Under the pieces are notes generated by a model. It was not told where the DNA came from. It did no database searches and saw only the letters and a list, made by a program, of their open reading frames with translations. From Trileptium ribeirensis (lineage: Eukaryota > Nematoda > Enoplea > Enoplida > Thoracostomopsidae): a stretch of 64,000 nt of DNA. The stretch is taken from NCBI GenBank assembly GCA_030248225.1, contig JASANE010001475.1:37468-101467 (forward strand). Direction: 5' to 3'. The position numbers and the translations under genes were made by a program. Of this stretch, positions 54,223 to 64,000 are shown piece after piece. How positions within the stretch are numbered: the stretch's first letter is position 1; each line of letters starts with the position of its first letter.

Positions 54223-55100
54223 TCAGCATTTATAATCTTTTTTTACTCTTCCTTTATTCCAATTCCAATTTAATTTCCTAATATTGAGCTGAGGTATTCC
54301 AGCTTTAACGGAATTCACAACCATTCCGAACCGAATAAGCTTGTGATCCGATCCAGAATATTCTGTTAATACTTCCAAACTATGGACATATTGTTCGATT
54401 AACGTACTAGTCAATGTCAAATCAATAACTTCTCGTAATTGCGAATCACAAAATTCGGCTCCTTACCCTGATTAACAATGCAAAGATTGGAAGTCAAAAG
54501 AAAGACCGCCAGTTCTTCACCTCTTCTATTAGTATTGCTACCACCCCATATCATGTTGTGAGCATTAGTATCGCAACCCATTATCGGTTTTATTGCCTTA
54601 TTTCCGCAAAAACATGCTAAATCCTTCAGGTTTTTTTCCGGGAGCCCCTCTCTTGCACAATAGGGCAAGTACATAGATGCAAGATAGAGGTACCGAGCTA
54701 CGCCATTAATTTTGATACAAATTTTTATTACAACAGAATCACCTTCTGAAAACTGGTTAATATAACTGGCAATGAGCTCTTCACAAGGAAATATAGCAGT
54801 TCTAGTTTTAGTTTTTAGACTAACACTATAGAAAACTGACCTTGTACACCTTCAAGTTTGGCCGAACCACCACACATGAGGAGCGGGTTCTGAATCAGTG
54901 CAACAATTCCGGGCCCGGTGCCAATCAAATTTTTGACTCCAGTTCAATTTTACCCGTCCTAGAATGCTGACAATTAATCTGATATACGGTCAGGGGAACT
55001 TCATCATGATGAGCTCCACCTGCCATCATCTGGTCATATTTAGCAGTCCGAACCACTCGGTCGACACTCATGTTTCGTCAGATTTATCCGAGGGCCGGAC
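54223..55100 (-). pseudogene. Apurinic-type endonuclease of the non-LTR element ORF2
   Basis: The start VYQINCQHSRT (near 54990) is followed by broken frames. Then comes an 85-codon piece with GCDTNAHNMIWGGSNTNRRG and LLTSNLCIVNQGKEPNFV (54600-54440), and LEVLTEYSGSDHKLI (about 54385-54340). These are the D.NAH..WG......RG, N.G..PTF and SDH motifs of the endonuclease that nicks target DNA in this retrotransposon group. Confidence 0.8.
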
Positions 55101-55176
55101 TACATATCTTTTCTTAAATCTAGTTTTAGTTGGGTTTGTTCTATCATTCTGAACGCCCCACAACATAATCAATTAA

Positions 55177-56290
55177 CTATTCGTGGCTGGGACCAGCAGG
55201 ACGATCCTCCGAATCGGAATCCAGAGCGTCATCCCGTCCCGATCCAACTCTGACTTCAGGGTCAAAAAACTGAATGTAAGTCATTTCATATCTTAGTCTG
55301 TTCCCTTTGGCACGAATTAGCTCTCGAATTTCAGGAGCCACCCTGAAGCCAAAGGCGCGACCACGTTGTCTGTTCTTTGAAAAGTAGGGAATCCAGTCTT
55401 GAACATTAAGTTCAACCGGGTTCCTAAAGTCAATCTTCGTTTTGGTCACTTCCGGGTCTTCAGGTGGCCACCTTTTGCCCGCATAAGACACAAAGCAGAC
55501 CACTTTAACAGTTTCTACCTCAGAGGCAAGTAAAACTTCTCTCTGAGGTGTTCCCGGAGAGGCATTCACTTTCTCTACAGTCCTCTTAACAAAGCCTGTA
55601 ATAATCAGGTAACCTTGGAAAAGCCTTTCCTGAGACCAGAGTCTTCGAAGTCCAGTTCCCTCACCCGGGGGTCACCCTCAATGGCATCCACCAAGGCAAA
55701 GAAGAGGTCCTCCGCTTCCTATTCAGGAATCACCTTCCGGACATTGTCCTCTTTAACAATGACAACATTCAACGCGGATCCTGCCGGCATTCTATATGAC
55801 CCCACCTTCGTAGGAGGTGTATGTTTTTCATCTCTTTTAGCCTGTTTGTTAGGGCCCTCCGTAGTGGTGCCCTAAACTTCCCTTTTTCTCTTATCCTGTC
55901 TATTGGCAGCTCCAGATTGTCCATGTCCTATTTTGAACCCGGGTTTTCCTTTGCAACTAGAGGCTTGGGGTCCCGAAACCACCGCTGCCTTGAACTGCTT
56001 CATCTTCAGTTCAACATTCTTTCTTGACTTGCTGATAGTCTGCCAGACACCATCAGCATGAGAGTCACTTTCTGTCTCATCCCTCCCCCAGCCGAAGCAG
56101 GTACAGCAGGCTGCAGCAACAGCTCGATTCAAACAAATGATTCGATGGTACTTTTATGCCATGTCATATCCAGCATACTCATCATCACTTTTGCCAAAGG
56201 ATCCCACGAGTGCATGTGGATACTACACGTAAAACTAAAACACATCCGTTGTGTCCGATTCGGAGCAAGTTTCGAACAGCAGGATAGCCT
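55177..56290 (-). pseudogene. ORF1 of the non-LTR element
   Basis: Two open pieces on the - strand. One, 55872-56132, has two neighbouring Cys near the start and a Lys/Arg-rich end (KRKREV). The other, 55177-55569, contains VKVVCFVSYAGKRWPPEDPE and a basic FSKNRQRGRAFGFRVAPEIR and ends with an acidic tail. I do not see the usual CCHC knuckles, so this looks like an atypical nucleic-acid-binding ORF1. Position just upstream of the endonuclease on the same strand is the main argument. Confidence 0.5.
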
Positions 56291-56300
56291 GTCATGTTCC

Positions 56301-56859
56301 TAGTTTCTTCTATCTACCATAATTGGCAGCCCCATATACTCCGAGTTCGTTGCAAATAGCGCGTCTCGACCTTGTTCAACCTCCAACAAGGGAGTCGCCG
56401 CAAATCGACAGGTTTTGTCACAAGGACCACATATGGGATTCTGCTTTTACTCGCTATGACGCCGTGCATAAGCCATTTTAATAAATGGTCATGGTCCACT
56501 GTAAAACTGAAGGGAGAGCTAGAATATGTCTCATTTAAATTTTAAATTGCTGCGTCTTGATTAGGGATGTGTTTGATGCCACCTTGAATTAAAATCTCGA
56601 TTCATGCGGGGGAGGAGGCAAAATTTTCGCGAACAGAAACGTTAGAATTCAGCATACAATTATTATTAATGTTTATGAAACTCAATTCTTGTTTAAAAAT
56701 ATAACATTTTCTATAATAACTCTACAATCTGTGCGATTATAGCTAGGCTAAACCTCGCCTCACCAAAATCTATAAACATTTCCTACATTAACAAAGGATC
56801 CCCTAATCCTTAAACGACCAAAAAATCCCATCAAACCGCCGCTGGGACCAACAACATAC
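56301..56859 (-). other. Robo intron, right of the non-LTR element
   Basis: Nothing recognised. Confidence 0.35.
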
Positions 56860-57037
56860 CGATCGATTCTCAGCGCCCGATTTTCGATAATCTGCGCTCG
56901 GCCGGTTGGCATTTCACCGCCGTTCTTCCGCCAAACAATCACTGGCATCGGATCGCCGGACACTTTGCAAGAAAACACAACGTCGTTTCCGAGTTCCGCG
57001 ATGCTGTCGCGTGGCTTCGTTATAAAGCGAGGCTTTT
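56860..57037 (-). CDS. robo: Robo exon, first half of Ig3
   Basis: Acceptor GTTGTTTTTTTGTAG, donor GATCG/GTATGT; 178 bases, phase 1 in and 2 out. It encodes KPRFITKPRDSIAELGNDV, then VFSCKVSGDPMPVIVWRKNG and GEMPTGRAQIIENRALRID. F...P......G..V.F.C...GDP.P...WRK..GE.P is the family pattern of the third Ig domain in Roundabout. The split Glu codon at the start joins exactly to exon 61509-61677. Confidence 0.92.
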
Positions 57038-58283
57038 CTACAAAAAAACAACAAAAACAAATGTTAAATATAAAGCCCAAAATATAAATTAAAACAAATA
57101 GTTTTAATGTATTATAATACTCGTACCAATAATTATTAATACTGGCACTCGGAGAAGTTTTTCGGTATTGTGGTAAGAAGTACGACCAACAGGGATCAAC
57201 AAACCTTCAAAACTCTTATGTGATGCCTTGCAATGCTATATGGATAGAACAGGTACGGACTAATGCCAATAGCGTCCCGTTCCACCAGCTGTTGCTCAAA
57301 TAACATTTTGACTCTGCAGATGTTGGGGCTTGTCCGTAGTGGGGGACCCCCACACTGAAGAAAAACCCACGTTCAACTAAAATCAATAATTTCACTAATG
57401 TCCTTGTGAAATTCGTCTTTTCTGTATTAGCTGGGTCCATACCTAATGGTTAAAATATGTAGTTTTATAGCACAAATGTTGCATATTTGACCAAATTAAT
57501 ATTTCATTACACGTGAAATATGTAGAGAAAAACATATGGGTAACACTAAAATATATGACAATTATTACCGGGTTCTTTTGAATAAAATTAAAATAGCCCG
57601 AAGTCAATCCATAAACCATTTCTTCCAAGTCACAGCATTACCAAAATATGACCCCCAAACAACTTATAAAAATATTACCGTTACCCGCAAATAGAGAATT
57701 GAATTTTTTACAAAGGTAGGTGTATCAATGATCTAGAATTTCCTTGACATTTTCTGGTGATATTGAATATACCAAAATCCACACAAAATACGGAATCTCG
57801 CAGTTAATAATGTTCTTTACGCTGTTTGTCATGCTTGTCAGACGTTCATCTGTAAGCGAATACCTATCGCGAAAATAGCAAAAAATTAAGAAAAACCTCG
57901 GCAGAACCAGTAAAAGTTCGACTAGTCCTCTGGCTTCTCCATTCGCTCAAGCTTTTGCCAGTGAGGTTTAATGGGGCCCCCGCTTCGAAACCGAGGGGCA
58001 CCGGATTTTACCAAAGGCCGTGAAATGGGGGACCGAAATTTAATAAAAACGATAAAATTGTTAATAGTATTGTTAACCGCAAAACGGTGCAAAAACTTCT
58101 TTGATGATACTAAAATCATTTTCCATCATTTTGTTGTTGAAATTAGTACATGTTTTAACTTTGGAAAGGGATTTTTGTAAAAAAAATTTGCGAATTCTAG
58201 GGCGTATTTCTACCCGGTGGAGCCATAATTTTGGCAGAGAGCCCCAACTGGGGGGTGGGGGGAGGGGGCACTCGTTTTTACTA
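57038..58283 (-). other. Robo intron with a G/C-rich repeat fragment
   Basis: A - strand frame at 57725-57849 is preceded by a possible acceptor but is not supported. G-rich and C-rich words at 57970-58060 and 58240-58268 resemble family C only loosely. Confidence 0.3.
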
Positions 58284-60651
58284 AGGGACACCGCAAAATC
58301 CTATAGCGCCCACCATGTGCCCACTTTGGAGAAGCCAGGTCCAACTTTAGCATACAGAATACACAATAAAAGCAACCGCTCCAGGAGACTCACAAATTGT
58401 TCCCTAAACGCCTGATCCATCCGGAATAACCCAGCGTTTCAACACTATGCAGCTTCTGCCGCATGATTAATAGCAAGGGACACCGCAAAATCCGATAGCG
58501 CCCACCACGTGCCCACTTTGGAGAAGCCAGGTCCAACTTTAGCAAACAGAATACACAATAAAAGCAACCGCTCCAGGAGACTCACAAATTGTTCCCTAAA
58601 CGCCTGATCCATCCGGAATAACCCAGCGTTTCAACACTATGCAGCTTCTGCTGCCGCTGCCGCATGATTAATAGCAAGGGACACCGCAAAATCCGATAGC
58701 GCCCACCACGTGCCCACTTTGGAGAAGCCAGGTCCAACTTTAGCAAACAGAATACACAATAAAAGCAACCGCTCCAGGAGACTCACAAATTGTTCCCTAA
58801 ACGCCTGATCCATACGGAATAACCCAGCGTTTCAACACTATGCAGCTTCTGCCGCCGCTGCCGCGTGATTAATAGCAAGGGACACCGCAAAATCCGATAG
58901 CGCCCACTACGTGCCCACTTTGGAGAAGCCAGGTCCAACTTTAGCAAACAGAATACACAATAAAAGCAACCGCTCCAGGAGACTCACAAATTGTTCCCTA
59001 AACGCCTGATTAATCCGGAATAACCCAGCGTTTCAACACTATGCAGCTTCTGCCGCCGCTGCCGCATGATTAATAGCAAGGGACACCGCAAAATCCGATA
59101 GCGCCCACCATGTGCCCACTTTGGAGAAGCCAGGTCCAACTTTAGCAAACAGAATACACAATAAAAGCAACCGCTCCAGGAGACTCACAAATTGTTCCCT
59201 AAACGCCTGATCCATCCGGAATAACCCAGCGTTTCAACACTATGCAGCTTCTGCCGCATGATTAATAGCAAGGGACACCGCAAAATCCGATAGCGCCCAC
59301 CATGTGCCCACTTTGGAGAAGCCAGGTCCAACTTTAGCAAACAGAATACACAATAAAAGCAACCGCTCCAGGAGACTCACAAATTGTTCCCTAAACGCCT
59401 GATCCATCCGGAATAACCCAGCGTTTCAACACTATGCAGCTTCTGCTGCCGCTGCCGCATGATTAATAGCAAGGGACACCGCAAAATCCGATAGCGCCCA
59501 CCACGTGCCCACTTTGGAGAAGCCAGGTCCAACTTTAGCAAACAGAATACACAATAAAAGCAACCGCTCCAGGAGACTCACAAATTGTTCCCTAAACGCC
59601 TGATCCATACGGAATAACCCAGCGTTTCAACACTATGCAGCTTCTGCCGCCGCTGCCGCGTGATTAATAGCAAGGGACACCGCAAAATCCGATAGCGCCC
59701 ACTACGTGCCCACTTTGGAGAAGCCAGGTCCAACTTTAGCAAACAGAATACACAATAAAAGCAACCGCTCCAGGAGACTCACAAATTGTTCCCTAAACGC
59801 CTGATTAATCCGGAATAACCCAGCGTTTCAACACTATGCAGCTTCTGCCGCATGATTAATAGCAAGGGACACCGCAAAATCCGATAGCGCCCACCATGTG
59901 CCCACTTTGGAGAAGCCAGGTCCAACTTTAGCAAACAGAATACACAATAAAAGCAACCGCTCCAGGAGACTCACAAATTGTCTCCTGAAACGCCTGATTA
60001 ATCCGGAATAACCCAGCGTTTCAACACTATGCAGCTTCTGCCGCATGATTAATAGCAAGGGACACCGCAAAATCCGATAGCGCCCACCATGTGCCCACTT
60101 TGGAGAAGCCAGGTCCAACTTTAGCAAACAGAATACACAATAAAAGCAACCGCTCCAGGAGACTCACAAATTGTTCCCTAAACGCCTGATCCATCCGGAA
60201 TAACCCAGCGTTTCAACACTATGCAGCTTCTGCCGCCGCTGCCGCATGATTAATAGCAAGGGACACCGCAAAATCCGATAGCGCCCACCACGTGCCCACT
60301 TTGGAGAAGCCAGGTCCAACTTTAGCAAACAGAATACACAATAAAAGCAACCGCTCCAGGAGACTCACCAATATTGCTCCCTAAACCCCCGATCCATCCG
60401 GAACAACCCAGCGTTTCAACACTATGCAGCTTCTGCCGCATGTTTAATAGCAAGGGACACCGCAAAATCCGATAGCGCCCACCACGTGCCCACTTTGGAG
60501 AAACCAGGTCCAACTTTAGCAAACAGAATACACAATAAAAGCAACCGCTCCAGGAGACTCACACATTGTTCCCTAAACGCCTGATCCATCCGGAATAACC
60601 CAGCGTTTCAACACTATGCAGCTTCTGCTGCCGCTGCCGCATGATTAATAG
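58284..60651. repeat. 12-unit satellite in a Robo intron, 192/201-bp units
   Basis: Units start AGGGACACCGCAAAATCC at about 58284, 58476, 58677, 58878, 59079, 59271, 59472, 59673, 59865, 60058, 60259 and 60453. Most are 192 or 201 bases, mainly by changes in the number of CTGCCG-type triplets near GCAGCTTCTGCC. Variants such as CATACGG with GCCGCGTG (58677 and 59472) and CACTACGTG with GATTAATCC (58878 and 59673) recur at 795 bases, that is one 192- plus three 201-base units. Open - strand frames across units reflect lengths divisible by three and are not supported as genes. Confidence 0.93.
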
Positions 60652-61119
60652 CCCCGTCTCCTCGCGTTAGTCTCATGTTAATATATACAAACTTTTGTCA
60701 CCAAAGTTAAATTTTTTTCAGTTCACATAATAATTTATTAAAACACTTTTTTTCTCTGTCACTACCACTAAAACTTCCCTGATTAAACGACAATACTCTA
60801 CGAATTCATCACTTATATAAACCGTATATATAATTGTAGTCGTAAGTCAAAATAATCGCAGAGAAATTATTAATATAAACACCTTTCTTCGGAAAACACA
60901 TAAAAAACGTGGCGTTCGCGTAACCTTGAGAGCGCTGATGTATATATATACACAAAAACAAAAATTATAGTTTTGATATAACTAAGATGTAAGAAACCGA
61001 TTCGATACAACTACCGGCTTGTTATGAAACCAACGACAAGTCATAACTCCGATTGTCGTGTATCACGGCACAGCGTCGAAATCAGTATTCTGGTTTCTCC
61101 ATCAGCTATTTCTGGTTTA
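60652..61119 (-). other. Robo intron, AT-rich
   Basis: Nothing recognised. Confidence 0.35.
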
Positions 61120-61235
61120 TCCATCAGCAAAATTTACCCCTCCCTACTTTTGAATTTTCCCCGATAATGAACATGGGCCCACCGATGTCTCCCCATCACT
61201 TCTCGGAAAGCTGTAGTGGATAGGCCAGGACGAAA
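61120..61235 (+). repeat. Interspersed repeat family D, copy 4 (short)
   Basis: CCTACTTTTGAATTTTCCCC, GATAATGAACATGGGCCC and CTCGGAAAGCTGTAGTGG followed by ATAGGCCAGG. It corresponds to the right end of copies 2 and 3. Confidence 0.45.
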
Positions 61236-61508
61236 ATAGTACTGATATTTACCAGCCAAGAAATGGCAAAAATGAGCTCGTCATCCGTCATCATGGCATA
61301 TAAAGTGATTGTATCAGTGAAAAGATCTGGCTCTTCTCAGGAATAGGTCTCCAATCTCGTTGCTATAACACTTGGACGCCGTCGTATATTCCATCTTTAA
61401 GCTTTTTTAACAAGCACAAACTCTTATTGAACTACATACCCAACTGTGAATTTCTCAAGTCGTGTCAGCTAACGCAACCACGCAATCTCGGTCTACCAAA
61501 AACCTTAC

Positions 61509-61677
61509 CGTAAACAGTGAGACGGGCGTTATGCGACTCCCGGGTACCAACCATATTCGAAGCGACACACGAATAGACGCCGGCGTCTTTTTGTTGGATC
61601 GAGCTGATTATTAAATTTCCCGACGTCGGATGAATCGTATAGCGCTCGAGATCAACTACACGAAGATCCTTCTCGTT
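61509..61677 (-). CDS. robo: Robo exon, second half of Ig2 (first exon in the window)
   Basis: Acceptor GTTTTTTTGCAG, donor TACG/GTAAGG; 169 bases, phase 0 in and 1 out. It encodes [20 protein letters not shown], then [19 protein letters not shown] and [21 protein letters not shown]...NMVG.RES..A.LTV is the conserved end of the second Ig domain of Roundabout, part of the Slit-binding half of the receptor. The exon for the first half of Ig2 was not found up to the right edge of the window. Confidence 0.9.
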
Positions 61678-62894
61678 CTGCAAAAAAACAATTATACCTA
61701 ATAACAAAAAAACTAAAATAATTATTTAATAACAATACAAATCGAACGAAACTGTGCAGGCCATTACCCACAACCTTCTACACCTGTCTAGTTTCGGGAA
61801 GCGAACATCTGTAGTAATTAAACATAATCTATTCGTAGATCAGAAATGTCGAACGCGATTTGCTTCTACGCCAAAGAAGAATTTTACACCGAAACAAAAC
61901 AAAACGTCTTCAGTTTTTTATTGTTGACATATAGATAGCTATACGAACACAAGGCAAATTAAGCATATTAATACACAAATTATTGTCGGCTAGCGATTGT
62001 CTCATGATAAAGTAATGCTCAACCAAGGACAATTTATTACAAGCCCCCTCAACGGTTTTGGAGAAATTCTGATATCAGCAAAAGCAGGAAATGACTAACA
62101 AAAATTGACAATTATATATACTCCATTTCAGGCATACAAATTTAATGAACTGGTAACTCGCAAAGCGATGGGAAACCTGAACGCCGTGGCTGCTCTGCGC
62201 TTAGTCACCATGTCGACGGTCGTCATTCAGCAGTCTGACCCTCTTAAAACCTCGCTATAGCAATAATACACCAATAACACTTTATGGCAACATCTTTTTA
62301 ATCACAAAACCGCAAAACCCTTGATTTCTTACGCCAAAAATCAAAACTTATTAAAATTTATTAAAATGACTTACCTTCAGTGATTTTAAGGTTATTGCGC
62401 CTTTGGCACTTGGCTTAATTGATGCATACATATTGCACGCAAATGCAATAGTATTCAGCAACACCAAAAACCTATAGGCACATTCTAGTGACCTACGTAT
62501 TAATATGGCAATATATATATATGTCGAAAAAGTGACTAAAATTTGACTATAGTTGGCGACAAAAGTTGGAAAATTTTACTCCTGCACTGTCCCACAGATT
62601 TAATAAAATAGTTTAAAACAATTATTAAACCAATGTAAAGCAAATACAAAGCTAGGTGTACAGCTACATTTCCTTACGCCTCGAATAACAAAAATTTATG
62701 AAAATCCAGTATGCGACGGATAAAAATAAGACTTTTTGTCGATGTTGTTGGGGACACTCCAATTTTCAATAATGTATATATATAACTATTTAAAATCGTA
62801 GCAAGTTTAGCATCAATCGTTGATCCGTAAATATTTTAGCGATTACATTAAAAAATATGATTCTTTTAATTTTTTTTATTTTTAACTGTTTAAC
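61678..62894 (-). other. Robo intron, no supported exon
   Basis: A + strand frame at 62130-62260, preceded by an acceptor-like TCCATTTCAG, is coding-like but unsupported. (TA)n at about 62510-62522 and words of family B near 62535-62620 are present. Confidence 0.3.
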
Positions 62895-63080
62895 CACAGG
62901 ACGTCGACGGACCCTCCCGGACTGTGCGTGGGGCACGAAATAAGGGCCCATATTAGAAAAGGAGATGGCGGCACGAAATGAGGACCCTCTTCGGAAATGT
63001 CTAAAAGCTGCCAAAACTGGTAAAAATGAGCGTTTTTTCGAACACTAATTTTGAGGCTAAAAATCGCAGTGGGGGCGCCA
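62895..63080 (+). repeat. Interspersed repeat family C, copy 2
   Basis: Parallel to 18265-18500: GGGGCACGAAATAAGGGCCC, GCTGCCAAAACTGGTAAAAATG, CGTTTTTTCG and GAGGCTAAAAATCG, with the words in a slightly different order from copy 1. Confidence 0.4.
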
Positions 63081-64000
63081 AAATGGTGGGCCTGGCCTGG
63101 CCAGACCGTGAAAGCCCAGTTTGAAGAAGAGACAGAGTATCTAGATTTTCCCAAACGAATTTATGGGAAAACCCAAGTACTCTGGGTTAGGAAGCGATCG
63201 TCCGGCTCATGTCCCGTGGTCGAAATATTCAAACGTTTATAGTTTGATTGATGAAAATTCATTCGTAGGTTTAACATAAAATTTAAGACGGCGGGTGTCT
63301 ATAAATGCTTACTATGGATTGATATTAGCGGAATACTGACAATACAAAAATAATTTGATAATCACACTATTTACCCAAATTAATTAGAATTTTTCCCGGA
63401 AGCTGGTCGTTATAAAAACGGAGCGGGAAGCGTAGCGAGCGGAGTTATTTGAAATAGCGTTGAACTGAAAAGAATTTTTTCGTCTGTCTGTTCGCCCTCG
63501 AACTATCCAAAAGACTGACGAATTTTCCCATTTTTTATTCAACACACGACGAAAAACTCAAGTTGTGCTGCTCCCCATGAAGTCCTGCCTAAGTTTTTGC
63601 AAAACCGCCACAAATTGGAGACTTTTTGATTTTGGCCATTAATGGTGAAACAACGTTTTATTTTATAACTCTTGCCAGAGGCATTAGAACACGAAAAAAA
63701 GGAAGCCAACCATATAATTCTTGCATAGAGAGCAATTACTTTGTTTTAGTGCGCTTTTTCCCCAGACCAGTCGGTCTCGCCATGAGTCTTCTTAGGTTTA
63801 AAACAACCCACAAAATGAAATCTTCAAAGTTTTTGCATGGTGGTGGAATGACAGGATTACAATATATATATATACCTATGGCTATTTGAAACTTACAACA
63901 CGATGGCTCAAGTTCGATTCTTAAGACACAGAAACAATTCGGATTGGATTTGTTATTAACAATGTGAGACTGTGCAAAATTTAGTAACTGTTTAGCCCCT
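63081..64000. other. Right end of window, no supported feature
   Basis: Short ORFs at 63051-63242 and 63626-63889 show no domain. A GGAAGCGTAGCGAGCGGAG word at about 63426 looks transposon-like. Confidence 0.25.

Larger units (their letters stand above)
51060..56300 (-). mobile_element. Near full-length I/R1/LOA-type non-LTR retrotransposon
   Basis: About 5.2 kb on the - strand inside the Robo intron between exons 56860 and 50662. From 5' to 3' it carries ORF1, an endonuclease, a reverse transcriptase, RNase H and a Cys-rich C-terminal tail (GHSNFMKRLKTRKIEDIDKC and RRCG near 51290-51350). A C-terminal RNase H places it with the I, R1 or LOA groups. Stops and small frameshifts make it inactive. 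The 3' end is approximate, as no clear poly-A or target duplication was fixed. Confidence 0.75.

Noticed and set aside
57725..57849. - strand exon-like frame with a CAG acceptor in the Ig2-Ig3 intron
   Set aside because: It would place a stop inside Robo, has no partner exon and no recognisable domain; the neighbouring Robo exons join in frame without it.
59834..60522. - strand ORFs in the 192/201-bp satellite
   Set aside because: Unit lengths are multiples of three; the same frame recurs in every unit and resembles no protein.
62130..62260. + strand coding-like frame after TCCATTTCAG
   Set aside because: Ends in a stop after about 45 codons with no homology and no upstream exon; within a Robo intron.
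1..64000. CRISPR arrays, bacterial operons, ribosomal RNA genes
   Set aside because: The direct repeats present are satellites or transposon parts without spacer structure, genes are spliced, and no rRNA-like sequence was noticed.

Overview
The window looks like AT-rich genomic DNA of an invertebrate animal, probably an arthropod. The evidence is spliced genes with consensus GT/AG borders, kilobase-long introns and a dense layer of decayed animal-type transposons. No organism name can be given from sequence alone.

Layout: (1) 1-13.3 kb is retroelement territory on the + strand. It holds an unrecognised 262-codon ORF, a broken envelope-like glycoprotein and, downstream of the envelope and in its frame, a retropepsin-like protease. 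A 2.5-kb noncoding repeat follows. A second, diverged copy of that repeat fills 9.5-13.3 kb, and between the two copies lies a compact array of stem-loops (7192-7388). (2) 13.3-35 kb is a patchwork: an L2/CR1-like 3' end, a BEL/Pao gag relic, an intact unrecognised 295-codon ORF on the - strand (21494-22381), a 1.6-kb hAT-type element with a perfect 8-bp target duplication, a repeat family carrying about 360-bp tandem units, and a decayed Polinton/Maverick with adenain-type protease, packaging ATPase and protein-primed DNA polymerase B. (3) At 35.5 kb lies one + strand exon that looks like VPS13. (4) 37.3-61.7 kb carries twelve - strand exons of a Roundabout (Robo) axon-guidance receptor, from the second half of Ig2 to the middle of FN3. 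All twelve join in phase (662 codons). The signal peptide, Ig1 and the first half of Ig2 should lie right of the window; the rest of FN3, the membrane segment and the tail were not found.

The Robo introns are loaded with repeats: a 48-bp minisatellite, a hAT-type MITE, an 84-bp tandem repeat, a 5-kb I/R1/LOA-type non-LTR retrotransposon carrying a solo LTR, and a 12-unit satellite with a 795-bp higher-order period. Four interspersed families (called A-D here) recur across the window.

The items most worth following are the envelope-then-protease arrangement, the stem-loop array at 7.2 kb, the intact 295-codon ORF, the near-identical 250-bp duplication inside the decayed Polinton polymerase, and the higher-order satellite in the Robo intron.
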